Shown here piece after piece: positions 55,121 to 63,685 of a stretch of DNA of 64,000 bases; position 1 is the stretch's first letter; each line of letters starts with the position of its first letter. This DNA comes from Cohnella cholangitidis. GTDB taxonomy: Bacteria > Bacillota > Bacilli > Paenibacillales > Paenibacillaceae. The position numbers and the translations under genes are program-made. The DNA lies in contig NZ_CP041969.1 of assembly GCF_014107495.1 (NCBI RefSeq), positions 2,505,501-2,569,500 of the forward strand. Direction: 5' to 3'. A model generated the notes under the pieces. That model was not told the DNA's origin. It was given only the letters and a program-made list of their open reading frames with translations, and ran no database searches.

Positions 55121-55672
55121 ATGCCAGTTATTGGGTATATCGGTCCAGGCGACGCTTTTATTATGGAGGTTATGAACCAAGATACGGCACCATTGGCTTA
55201 TTGGGTAAGTACCTATCCTTTAGGAGACGTTCCCGTTTATAGCACACTTGGTGGAGACCCTAGCGGATTCGCAGTGGACTTTGTTAGATTTCGTCAGGAT
55301 AACGGTACTTGGGGTACTGGTTATATCGACTATGAGTCAAACGACAATAATCTGTGGAGACTAGAAGAAAAATCTGATTTAGGTAGTCTTACTATTGGAG
55401 GTAATTCTTGTCGGATTGCAGGGGTTAGGCGTGCTGCGAAAGTCGTTAATGAATTAGGTACAACAGTATTTGCTTCGTTGACTACGTCTAAAGTAGCTTT
55501 TGCCACTGAAGCATTCAGACATGATACGCTTTACAATTACGTACAAATTGCGTACTACTACGACGATACGAATAGCACTTGGAAAAGCATTTCGGGTCAC
55601 GATATGTACATTGATACGCAGATTCTAGCGAGCGGCGACGGGAAAAGCGTATTTAACATCAAGCACAATTAA
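55121..55672 (+). CDS. Hypothetical protein, 183 residues
   Basis: Not recognised. Begins PVIGYIGPGDAFIMEVMNQDTAPLAYWV; rich in Gly, Asp, Tyr and Thr, without signal peptide or membrane segment, beta-rich in appearance. Contains one Cys (SCRIAG). AGGAGGAATTTG precedes the ATG and a strong terminator follows. Style reminiscent of phage or tail-associated structural proteins (impression only). Confidence 0.5.
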   Translation: MPVIGYIGPGDAFIMEVMNQDTAPLAYWVSTYPLGDVPVYSTLGGDPSGFAVDFVRFRQDNGTWGTGYIDYESNDNNLWRLEEKSDLGSLTIGGNSCRIAGVRRAAKVVNELGTTVFASLTTSKVAFATEAFRHDTLYNYVQIAYYYDDTNSTWKSISGHDMYIDTQILASGDGKSVFNIKHN

Positions 55673-55683
55673 GGAACCTTTTT

Positions 55684-55719
55684 CTTGGGGCGTAGGTTTT
55701 TTCCTGCCCCCAAGTTTTT
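55684..55719 (+). terminator. Terminator of the 183-residue gene
   Basis: CTTGGGGC-loop-GCCCCCAAG followed by five T. Confidence 0.75.
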
Positions 55720-55744
55720 ACTAAAACAAATAGGGGGAATCTAA

Positions 55745-56335
55745 ATGGCAGGATCATGGGTTTATGTATATGGTGGGGAAACTGGATATATTAAAGATAC
55801 TGCGGGCGGTTTTAATATATGGATGGTAAAGGGGCAACTAATTTTTGTCGAAGGTATTACAATGCGTACGTATACAACGGCGGGACAATGGCTTTACCCT
55901 GCGAATACCTCTCTCGGTACGGATTACATGTACGAGGTTGTACGTCAAGGTTCGGGCGGTACAAATGAATACGTAAACATTTACCGGTTGAACTATTTCA
56001 ACTGCAAAAAATACGGTTCTAGCTTTTGTCACTTGCCCGGAAACGGCTCTGTATACTCGTTAAGAAATTCCGTAAATATTTATAACTCTACCCAAACAAG
56101 TATTATTTACACGATCCCAACTACGGAAAAAATCGTTTTCGACCCTGGAGTTTCCGAACCAAATGTGTATGGATTCACCAGAGGTTCTAACGTTTTCCAA
56201 ACTTATGATTTCCGTTTTATTCGTGTATGGGGCGTTAAGAAAGCAGATGGAACATATACGCAATTTTCACAACCTGCCTATGTTGATTTCGATATTATTA
56301 AAAATCCTTCTAACTACGATATTAACACGATCTAA
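55745..56335 (+). CDS. Hypothetical protein, 196 residues
   Basis: Not recognised. MAGSWVYVYGGETGYIKDTAGG start, Tyr- and Gly-rich and beta-rich in style, no signal peptide; two Cys close together (NCKKYGSSFC). TAGGGGGAATCTAA precedes the ATG. Same strand and 70 bases behind the preceding orphan, with a terminator between, so two separately terminated genes of similar style. Confidence 0.5.
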   Translation: MAGSWVYVYGGETGYIKDTAGGFNIWMVKGQLIFVEGITMRTYTTAGQWLYPANTSLGTDYMYEVVRQGSGGTNEYVNIYRLNYFNCKKYGSSFCHLPGNGSVYSLRNSVNIYNSTQTSIIYTIPTTEKIVFDPGVSEPNVYGFTRGSNVFQTYDFRFIRVWGVKKADGTYTQFSQPAYVDFDIIKNPSNYDINTI

Positions 56336-56342
56336 ATATAAT

Positions 56343-56370
56343 CGCCCTCCCCTTCGGGGTCGGGCGTTTT
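56343..56370 (+). terminator. Terminator of the 196-residue gene
   Basis: CGCCCtCCCC-TTC-GGGGtCGGGCG followed by four T just behind the stop. Confidence 0.7.
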
Positions 56371-56489
56371 CCATAGCAAAAATTTATCTTAGAATGGTTA
56401 CTTTACAAAAAATTAAAGAGCATCCCTTTCAGTTCGTACAATGTATACTTCACGATACCTTCAACGAGGGATGGCATAGTCCCGTTCTC

Positions 56490-56690
56490 CGCACAGTGCC
56501 GGAGGAATTCGAAGGGGCAGGGTAGATCAACACAGTGGAACTCATCCAATTGGTGTTGTTGATCTCCAAACCGCAACAAAGCACCAACTTACCAGAATCA
56601 AATGACCGACGATCGGACCGATCATCCTGCTGTATCCGATGCTCCGGCGTTATTTCGTCAAAGGGCTAACTATCGGTTCGGTTAAGGGGA
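56490..56690 (+). pseudogene. Decayed LplC/MalG-type sugar ABC permease remnant
   Basis: Two matching fragments in different frames: an EAA-loop-like V-L-R-T-V-P-E-E-F-E-G-A at about 56484-56520, followed by a stop, and I-I-L-L-Y-P-M-L-R-R-Y-F-V-K-G-L-T-I-G-S at about 56621-56680, the conserved C-terminus of CUT1 permeases (consensus YPFLQ-YFVKG-IGSVKG). In-frame stops separate the two. Together they point to a lost sugar-import operon at the right edge of the accessory island. Confidence 0.5.
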
Positions 56691-56696
56691 AAGGAC

Positions 56697-56728
56697 AAAA
56701 AAAGCAGAGCCTCTCGGCTCTGCTTTTT
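56697..56728. terminator. Bidirectional terminator at the end of the GH4 gene
   Basis: AAAGCAGAGCC-TCTC-GGCTCTGCTTTTT, perfect 11-bp stem with A/T runs on both sides, serving the minus-strand sugar locus. Confidence 0.8.
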
Positions 56729-56741
56729 CGATGACTGCGAC

Positions 56742-58049
56742 TTATTTGAAGAAAGCGGGAAGGTACGGCTTATTCTGCTCCAGCATCTCGTCCAGCAGCG
56801 CTTTGGCTACTTTCACCGAAGGCACGAGCGGATGGCTCGCCATCGCTTGCAAGGCAATCGCCCTATCGCCCGTAATCGCCGCTTCGATCGTTAATCTTTC
56901 GTACGTTTTGACCGCGTGGATCAAACCTTTCGCTTGCTCCGGCACGTTAGTGACCGGGAGCGGGATCGGACCCTTGCCGGTAACGACGCAATTGACCTCG
57001 ATAGCGGCATCCTCCGGAAGAAAGTCGAGAATTTTGCCGTTCGTCACGTTCAGCGTCTGGATATCGCGCTTGTCGTTATACAACGATACCATAAGGTTAA
57101 CCGCAGCTTCGGAATAGTAGGCGCCGCCGCGTTGCTCCAATTGTTTCGGCTTTTCTTGCAAATCCGGGTCCCGATACAGTTCGAACAATTCGTCTTCTAC
57201 CCGTTTCACGACTTCCGCTCGCGTTCCGTTCGCTTTCAACGATTCCAACTGCTCTTCCAGCATAACGTCGGTTAAATAGAAATATTTCAAATAGTAGGAC
57301 GGGAACCCTCCGAGACCGCGCAGGAAATCAAGATCCCACTCCGTCGCCGGTACGTTCTTGCCGGAATACTCTTCCCGTTTATCGAGCAGTTCCGTCAATT
57401 TGTCCTCGCCTTCTACTTCGATCCGCGTTACCCAGTGCAAATGGTTAAGCCCGACGAACTCGGTGTAAATATGGTCGGACGTCGTATCGTATTTCTTGCT
57501 CAGCCATTTATGCAGACCGATCGGGGCATTGCACAGACCGATGCTCTTCACCTTGGAATGGCGCGCGATCGCCTCGGTGACCATCCCCGCCGGATTCGTG
57601 AAGTTAAGCAGCCAAGCATTCGGAGCCAGCTCTTCGATATCCTTGCAAATATCGAGCAGGACCGGAATCGTGCGAAGAGCCTTCATCATGCCTCCGGGAC
57701 CCGTCGTCTCTTGGCCGATGACGCCGTATTTGTTCGGAATGTGCTCATCGTATTTGCGCGCTTCAAGCAAACCGACCCGCATTTGCGTCGACACGAAATC
57801 CGCTCCCGCGATCGCCTTCCGACGGTCTAAAGTGAGATGCACGTCGATCGGCAGCCCGGATTTGGCGACCATCCTCTTGGCAAGCTCCCCTACGATCTCT
57901 AGCTTATGCTTGCCCGCCTCGATATCGACGAGCCATAGTTCCCTGATCGGCAATTGCTCATAACTTTTAATGAAGCCTTCCACGATTTCCGGAGTGTACG
58001 ACGAACCTCCGCCAATGACCGCGATTTTCAAACCTTGTGCCTTTGTCAT
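56742..58049 (-). CDS. Family 4 phospho-glycosidase (6-phospho-beta-glucosidase type)
   Basis: 435 residues. NAD+-dependent GH4: LKIAVIGGGSSYTPEIVEGF (NAD site), STQMRVGLLEARKYDE, the metal-ligand Cys in GLCNAPIG, WLLNFTNPAGMVTEA, FVGLNHLHW (metal His) and VNCVVTGKGPIPLP. GH4 enzymes need Mn2+ and NAD+ and cleave 6-phospho-glycosides in the cytoplasm. In an ABC (non-PTS) locus the phospho-sugar would have to come from the adjacent BadF-type kinase. The start at 58049 has AAGGAGATGG upstream; the frame extends to 58076. Confidence 0.88.
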   Translation of the reverse strand: MTKAQGLKIAVIGGGSSYTPEIVEGFIKSYEQLPIRELWLVDIEAGKHKLEIVGELAKRMVAKSGLPIDVHLTLDRRKAIAGADFVSTQMRVGLLEARKYDEHIPNKYGVIGQETTGPGGMMKALRTIPVLLDICKDIEELAPNAWLLNFTNPAGMVTEAIARHSKVKSIGLCNAPIGLHKWLSKKYDTTSDHIYTEFVGLNHLHWVTRIEVEGEDKLTELLDKREEYSGKNVPATEWDLDFLRGLGGFPSYYLKYFYLTDVMLEEQLESLKANGTRAEVVKRVEDELFELYRDPDLQEKPKQLEQRGGAYYSEAAVNLMVSLYNDKRDIQTLNVTNGKILDFLPEDAAIEVNCVVTGKGPIPLPVTNVPEQAKGLIHAVKTYERLTIEAAITGDRAIALQAMASHPLVPSVKVAKALLDEMLEQNKPYLPAFFK

Positions 58050-58099
58050 CCCTTGTCCATCTCCTTGGTAAGTCATGTATGTTTAAGATAGCATCCAAA

Positions 58100-59074
58100 T
58101 TAAACCGAGCTATATTCGGAAACCGTGCGTAATCGATCATAAATGAGTTCCGGGAGCGGGATCCCGCTCGCTTCCACGGCGAGCCATACCGCGCCGACTA
58201 CCGGCTCCACCTGCAGCTTGACGACCTTCGCTCCGGGAGCGGCTTCTTTCACGGCTTGCCTGATAGAGGCATGCACGAAATCTCCCTCGCCGCGGGTAAC
58301 GATGCTTCCCGCCAGGACGACGTCGAAACTATCGTTCTCCATGCACAGACGTCTGATGACGGCTTTGGCGGAGCGGCCAAGCTCCTCGCCCTGGTGACGA
58401 AGAATGGCTTGGGCAACCTCGTCTCCCTCGCCCGCGGCTTGGAACAATAGCTTCGCGACGCGAATCGGCGGCACCTTGTTGTGATCCAGGTAATCGTCGA
58501 ACATCGCCTGCACGTTGTCGTAACCGAGATCGTCCAGCAGCAGCCGCGTTAACATCGTCGGCCGCTCGCGGCCATCCCAAGCCCGGATGACCGAGCGGAA
58601 TACCTCCACGCACAACGAGCCTCCTCCGCCGAAGTCACCGTACAAATAAGTGAATCCTCCGCATTGAAAGAACTGCCCCTTCGCGTTAACTCCCGCGCTA
58701 TTGGAGCCCGTGCCGCAGATCAGCACGACGCCGTACGGGCGGTCGGTCCCCGCTCTTAGCGCGATCATCGTATCGCAATTGATCTCATGCCTTGGAAAAC
58801 CGAGCTCCGCGATCATAGGACGCAAGATCCTGTAGTCGATCTCCCTGTCCGCGCCCGCAAGTCCGAAATAGGCGAACTCGATATCTTCGCGCTTCAACCC
58901 CGCTTCCGCCAAAGCCATCTCCACGGATTCGCGGATGTTCCGCTTGGCCGTTTCGTATCCGGTTTGATGATTCCCGTTGCCGCTATTTCCTTTGCCGACT
59001 ATCGTTCCAAGTTCATCGACGATTAGCGTATAAGTCTTGCTGCCGCCTCCGTCTACGCCCAAATAGTACTTCAT
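58100..59074 (-). CDS. BadF/BadG/N-acetylglucosamine-kinase-type ATPase
   Basis: 324 residues of the ASKHA fold: phosphate-binding YLGVDGGGSKTYTLI, connect region IALRAGTDRPYGVVLICGTGSNSAGVN and VVLAGSIVTRGEGDFV. Probably a sugar kinase that phosphorylates the imported saccharide before GH4 cleavage (inference from the locus). The start at 59074 has GAGGTGAGTCAA upstream; GTG at 59083 lies inside the ribosome site. Confidence 0.82.
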   Translation of the reverse strand: MKYYLGVDGGGSKTYTLIVDELGTIVGKGNSGNGNHQTGYETAKRNIRESVEMALAEAGLKREDIEFAYFGLAGADREIDYRILRPMIAELGFPRHEINCDTMIALRAGTDRPYGVVLICGTGSNSAGVNAKGQFFQCGGFTYLYGDFGGGGSLCVEVFRSVIRAWDGRERPTMLTRLLLDDLGYDNVQAMFDDYLDHNKVPPIRVAKLLFQAAGEGDEVAQAILRHQGEELGRSAKAVIRRLCMENDSFDVVLAGSIVTRGEGDFVHASIRQAVKEAAPGAKVVKLQVEPVVGAVWLAVEASGIPLPELIYDRLRTVSEYSSV

Positions 59075-59102
59075 TTGACTCACCTCGTAGTTATGCCGAA
59101 TC

Positions 59103-60095
59103 TTATGTTTTACGAGCGGTGGACTCCCTGATAATCAATTCGGGTTCAACCTGCATCGTTACGTTCCGTTTGGCCGAATCGTTAATCGCGGCTAACATGA
59201 GCTCGACGCCCGCCGCTCCGATTTTATCCGCAGGCTGCCTAACCGTTGTAAGCATCGGACGAAACTCCGTCGCGAATATTTGATCGTCGAAGCCGACGAT
59301 CGACAGGTCGCGAGGGATGCTTATCCCTTCCTGCAAACAGGCATTAATAACGCCAAGCGCAATATAGTCATCCGCCGCGAATATCGCCGACGGCAGTTTT
59401 CCGGTACGGATCCACTGCATAGCAATGTCATACCCCGAGGCGATATCGAAAAAACCCCGTTCTATGCAGTAAGGCTTCAATCCGGCTTCCTCCAACGCGG
59501 CCGCGAATCCCCGCTCCCTCTCCCTGCTGCTCAGATAGGCGAGCGGGCCGGCAATATGCGCGATTTCCGTATGTCCGAGTTCGATCAGATGCTTAGCCGC
59601 TTCGTATCCTCCCTTAAAATTGTCCACGATGATGGACGTGACGGAAGGGTTCTTCTTCGAATTATCGATCAAAATAAACGGAATTTTCTTCTTCTTGAGC
59701 TCCATGACGTATTCATCCTCGTCCACCGGCGACAGCAGGATGACGCCGTCGACGCGGTCTTCTTGGAACAAGGAACGATGGAAGGCATCCTCATAGCTCT
59801 TGGAGATCGATAACGCCAAGAAATAACCATGCTCCGCGAGCCGATCGTTAATCTCCTTTACGACCGTGTCGAAGAAAGAGTCATGCAACGTCGTAATCGT
59901 TAAGCCGATAATTCCTGTTTTGCCGCGTGCCAGGCTCCGAGCGGAGGCATTCGGATGATAGTCCAGCTCCTTCATGGCCTGCAGCACTTTTTCTCTATTC
60001 TTATGACGCACGGAAGAGGAATTGTTCAACACCCTCGACACCGTAACCACGGACAAGCCCGATTTTCTCGCTACATCAAAGATACTAACCTTCAT
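59103..60095 (-). CDS. LacI-family transcriptional regulator
   Basis: 330 residues: N-terminal HTH VSIFDVARKSGLSVVTVSRVLNNSSSVR with the hinge helix NASARSLARGKTGIIGL, and a periplasmic-binding-like sensor (FAADDYIALGVINACLQEGI, LSIVGFDDQIFATE, LTTVRQPADKIG). Probable repressor of the sugar locus, acting on two near-identical operators at 63416 and 63510. Confidence 0.9.
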   Translation of the reverse strand: MKVSIFDVARKSGLSVVTVSRVLNNSSSVRHKNREKVLQAMKELDYHPNASARSLARGKTGIIGLTITTLHDSFFDTVVKEINDRLAEHGYFLALSISKSYEDAFHRSLFQEDRVDGVILLSPVDEDEYVMELKKKKIPFILIDNSKKNPSVTSIIVDNFKGGYEAAKHLIELGHTEIAHIAGPLAYLSSRERERGFAAALEEAGLKPYCIERGFFDIASGYDIAMQWIRTGKLPSAIFAADDYIALGVINACLQEGISIPRDLSIVGFDDQIFATEFRPMLTTVRQPADKIGAAGVELMLAAINDSAKRNVTMQVEPELIIRESTARKT

Positions 60096-60208
60096 CGCCT
60101 AACGCCCCTGTACGATAAAATGATATGTCATTAACGTACCATAGTTGGCGCAATATTCATTGCCGGAGGGGCAGTGGAGTTCCGCCTCCCCACTGCCCCG
60201 GCGACTCT

Positions 60209-61552
60209 TTACTTGTTCACCCGTTCGAGCAGGCTCTTCAGCTTCTCCTCGATGCCGGGAAGCGCTTCTTCTACCTTCTTGTCGCCGTTCTCGACGCTTG
60301 CGAGCTCATTGATGAACAATTCGTTAATCTGCGAATAGTTGGAGATCAGATGGTTGTAAGATTCGAAGCCGTATTTGTACGCTCCCTCGAACACTTGCTT
60401 GATTTGCTCGGGATCGATGCCCTCGAAGTTGCTGTAATATTTCTCAGCGGCCTTCTGGTTTACCGGCGGATTGCCCCCGCTCAGCTCGATCGATTTCTCT
60501 TGCACCTCGGTCGTGATCAAATACTTAATCCATTCCAAAGCTTCTTTGGGATGCTTGGAGTCCTTCAGCACGAAGAGCGGATCGACGTACAGAACGCTTC
60601 TGACCTTCTCGTTCGGGCCTTGCGGAACCGCGGCTACGCCGACGTTAAAGCTGAAGTCGCTCGATGCGGCCAAGCTCCATGAACCGACGACGGACATGGC
60701 GATCTTGCCGGAAAGGAACGGATCCCCGAACTGTCCCGATACGGACTTGGAGAACGCCGGCGTAGGAGAAACCTTCTGATCGTAGATGAGTCCATAGATT
60801 TTCTTGTACGCCTCTACGACTTCCGGCTTGTTCAGATTGATCTCGGAAGGCTTGCCGCCATTGGTCCACGTGTCATCGGAATAGACGTCGGCGCCGAAAT
60901 ATTGCGGACGTTGATCCCGTTCGCCGAAACCGAAGTCGACGCCATACTGCGCTTCCGCCAGGTCCGTGGAATCTACCGTCATTTTTTTCGCGTAATCCAC
61001 CATCTTATCGAACGTCCAGCTCTTGTCTTCGTAGTCCGTCGGAGGATACTCGAGTTCGGCTTTATCGAAAAGATCTTTGTTATAGAGCATAACCGTAACG
61101 TAGCTGTTCAGCGGGATGCCGTAAGTTTTGCCATCTACCTTATAGATGTTCATGACATCTTCGGGGATGTTGTAATCGGCACCGCTGAAGCCGTCAAGAT
61201 AAGGAGTCAAGTCCGCCAGCATGCCCTTGTTGTAGTACTCCATAAATCCGCCGTATCCCCAATGGGACGTGACATCCGGCGCGTTCTTGGCGGCGATGGA
61301 GGACTGGAGCTTGGAATCGAATTGCTCGTAAGGCGCCTTTGTAACCTTGATCTTGATGTTCGGATGCTTAGCTTCGAAATCCGGGATGAGCTTCTCGACG
61401 AACGTGCGATCCGGCGAATCGATGGTATAATGCGTGATCGTGACCGTTTCCCCTTCTTTCCCTTCCTTGCCTCCTCCGCTTGAACATGCCGTCGCGACCA
61501 ATCCGAATGCCACCGTTAAGGCGAAAGCCAACTTACCCTTCTTCATCCTCAT
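60209..61552 (-). CDS. Extracellular sugar-binding lipoprotein
   Basis: 447 residues. Signal peptide with lipobox LVATACSS, then a type-2 solute-binding domain (VTITHYTIDSPDRTFVEKLIPDFEAKHPNIKIKV, NAPDVTSHWGYGGFMEYYNKGML, GSWSLAASSDF, ALEWIKYLITTEVQ). CUT1 importer binding protein delivering di- or oligosaccharide to the two permeases upstream. ATG behind AAGGGGGATAAAC. Confidence 0.9.
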   Translation of the reverse strand: MRMKKGKLAFALTVAFGLVATACSSGGGKEGKEGETVTITHYTIDSPDRTFVEKLIPDFEAKHPNIKIKVTKAPYEQFDSKLQSSIAAKNAPDVTSHWGYGGFMEYYNKGMLADLTPYLDGFSGADYNIPEDVMNIYKVDGKTYGIPLNSYVTVMLYNKDLFDKAELEYPPTDYEDKSWTFDKMVDYAKKMTVDSTDLAEAQYGVDFGFGERDQRPQYFGADVYSDDTWTNGGKPSEINLNKPEVVEAYKKIYGLIYDQKVSPTPAFSKSVSGQFGDPFLSGKIAMSVVGSWSLAASSDFSFNVGVAAVPQGPNEKVRSVLYVDPLFVLKDSKHPKEALEWIKYLITTEVQEKSIELSGGNPPVNQKAAEKYYSNFEGIDPEQIKQVFEGAYKYGFESYNHLISNYSQINELFINELASVENGDKKVEEALPGIEEKLKSLLERVNK

Positions 61553-61594
61553 GTTTATCCCCCTTAATATTGTTGGTACGGAATATGTGAGCGA

Positions 61595-62476
61595 TTACTT
61601 GATGCCGGTAAGAACGATGCCTTGGACGAATCGCTTTTGCGCGATCGCGAAAAGGACGACGATCGGAAGGACGGACAGCAGAGAAGCCGCCATCATTAAG
61701 TTCCAAGGAGCGATCCGAAACTTGGAGCTCAGCATCGCCGCCATCCCGATCGGAAGGGTAAAGTTTTCTTGCGAATCCAGATAGAGAACGGGCGCAAGCA
61801 GATCATTCCAGCTCCAGATGAAGGAGAAGATCGCCACGGTCGCGAGCACCGGACCGGACAGGGGCAAGGTCAAGCTCCAATACAAACGCACTTCCCTGCA
61901 ACCGTCCATCCTTCCGGCATCGTATAACTCGTTCGGTATCGTGGCGAAAAACTGCTTTAGCAAAAAGATCATGTAAGCCGACGCGAAAAAGGAAGGCAGA
62001 ATGAGCGGCAGCAAAGAATCATGAAGGCCTAGCTTCGTGAAGAGAAGAAACTGCGGAATCATGATTGCCGGATAAGGCAGCATCAGCGTACTGAGCACGA
62101 GCACGAACAATAACTGGCTCCCTCTCGCCCGATACCGGGCGAAGCCGAACGCGACGAACGAGGAGGAGAACACCGTTCCGATGACCGTCGCGATCGCGAC
62201 GATCAAGCTGTTCATGTATTGCCGGCCGAATTTGATCTCCGAGTTGACGAACAATTCCTTGAAATTCTCCCAAGCGAAATGCTCCGGTATGACCGTTGGC
62301 GGGAATACGAGCATCTCCTTGGTCGTCTTGAGTGATGTCGATAACATAAAACCTAGAGGCATAATCATAGCTACCGTTACGATCAACAAAACGAGAAACC
62401 CGATGATCCGAGCAAGCTCTATCTTCGCCTTTTTCCGTTTGACGGGTTGTTGCTTCGCAAGCGCGACTTGACTCAT
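61595..62476 (-). CDS. Sugar ABC transporter permease, MalG/LplC type
   Basis: 293 residues, six membrane segments, EAA loop TIPNELYDAGRMDGCREVRLYWSLTLPLSGPVLA; C-terminal RFVQGIVLTGIK. It overlaps the end of the preceding permease by 4 bases. No ATPase gene accompanies it, so it probably uses a shared MsmX-type ATPase (family knowledge). Confidence 0.9.
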   Translation of the reverse strand: MSQVALAKQQPVKRKKAKIELARIIGFLVLLIVTVAMIMPLGFMLSTSLKTTKEMLVFPPTVIPEHFAWENFKELFVNSEIKFGRQYMNSLIVAIATVIGTVFSSSFVAFGFARYRARGSQLLFVLVLSTLMLPYPAIMIPQFLLFTKLGLHDSLLPLILPSFFASAYMIFLLKQFFATIPNELYDAGRMDGCREVRLYWSLTLPLSGPVLATVAIFSFIWSWNDLLAPVLYLDSQENFTLPIGMAAMLSSKFRIAPWNLMMAASLLSVLPIVVLFAIAQKRFVQGIVLTGIK

Positions 62477-63369
62477 CTCTCACGCCCTCCTTCGTAGTAC
62501 ACGTAACGATTGGACATCTTCATAATGATGAAGGTGATGATCGTGACCGCGATCAGGAGGATCCAAGACATAGCCGAGGCATACCCGTACCGGAAATTCT
62601 TGAACGCATTAATGTAAATGTTGTACACGTAGAACCATGTCGAGTAATTGGGCCCGCCCTGAGTAATCGTGTAGGCCTGCGTGAAGACTTGGAACGATTC
62701 GATCAATCCGATGATCAACTGAAAAAGGAACACCGGGGAGATGAGCGGAAACGTAACGTTCCAGAAGGTACGAAGCCGTCCGGCGCCGTCCAGCTTAGCG
62801 GCCTCCAGCAAATGAGCCGGAACGCCCTGCAATCCCGCCAGGAAAATCAACATCCCTCCGCCCAGCCCCCAGAACGACATAACGATGAGCGCCCACATCG
62901 CGTATTTCTCGTCCAGGAACCAGTGGATCGGATCGATTCCGAATAGCGAAAGCCCGTAATTGAACAGCCCCGCCTGAGGGTTGAATACCCAGAACCATAA
63001 CAACGCCATCGACACGCCCGAGATCATGCTCGGAAAATACATCGCCGTCCGGAAGAATCCCCTGAGCGGAATTTTCTGATTGATCAGGATCGCGAAGACC
63101 AAAGACAGGAACAGCGTCAACGGAACGCTAATGAACGTGTACTTCAGCGTGACTTGAATGGAATTCCAGAACTGCTCATCGCGGAATAGCTCGTTGTAGT
63201 TGCCGAATCCGATAAATTCGGGCGCATGGATGATGTCGTACTCCGTGAAGCTGTAATACAAGGAAGCCATTACCGGAAATAATGCGAATACGATAAATCC
63301 TATTAGCCACGGAGACACGAAAAAATAGAACAATCTCCCTTCGCGGCGGCTTTCCCTTGTCGACTTCAA
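62473..63369 (-). CDS. Sugar ABC transporter permease, MalF/LplB type
   Basis: 298 residues, six membrane segments: LFYFFVSPWLIGFIVFALFPVMASLYYSFTEYD, EAA-like loop VPAHLLEAAKLDGAGRLRTFWNVTFPLISPVFLF. It starts with TTG at 63369 behind GGGGGACCATGGA. First gene of the importer operon, with two LacI-type operators in the 300 bases upstream. Confidence 0.9.
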   Translation of the reverse strand: MKSTRESRREGRLFYFFVSPWLIGFIVFALFPVMASLYYSFTEYDIIHAPEFIGFGNYNELFRDEQFWNSIQVTLKYTFISVPLTLFLSLVFAILINQKIPLRGFFRTAMYFPSMISGVSMALLWFWVFNPQAGLFNYGLSLFGIDPIHWFLDEKYAMWALIVMSFWGLGGGMLIFLAGLQGVPAHLLEAAKLDGAGRLRTFWNVTFPLISPVFLFQLIIGLIESFQVFTQAYTITQGGPNYSTWFYVYNIYINAFKNFRYGYASAMSWILLIAVTIITFIIMKMSNRYVYYEGGRER

Positions 63370-63415
63370 TCCATGGTCCCCCTTCGTTGACGGGTAGGCT
63401 ATGATTCCACTTCCA

Positions 63416-63437
63416 AAAGTTAAACCGCTTAAACTTT
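63416..63437. promoter_or_regulatory. LacI-type operator 1
   Basis: A 22-base near-palindrome with half-sites AAAGTTAAAC and CTTAAACTTT around a central CG, upstream of the importer operon. Confidence 0.6.
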
Positions 63438-63509
63438 TTAGATAAAAAATTTAGCATAATAGCATTGCGAGCATAATTATGCCAGGTCCTGATTGCTATT
63501 CAATTTTCA

Positions 63510-63531
63510 AAAGTTAAAGCGATTAAACTTT
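63510..63531. promoter_or_regulatory. LacI-type operator 2
   Basis: Half-sites AAAGTTAAAG and ATTAAACTTT around a central CG. Starts 94 bases from operator 1, close to nine helical turns, so both would face the same side of the DNA. Confidence 0.6.
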
Positions 63532-63685
63532 ATACAATGATTATAGTATGGGATGAAAGCGATGACAAGATTATTTTTTTCGGGATGATCCCTTCATCGT
63601 TAAGCTCCAATAATTCCATCGATAATTGTTGTTTGTCATCGTTTTGTATAAAATGACGATAAACGAAGGGGGAGATCGCAGACCA

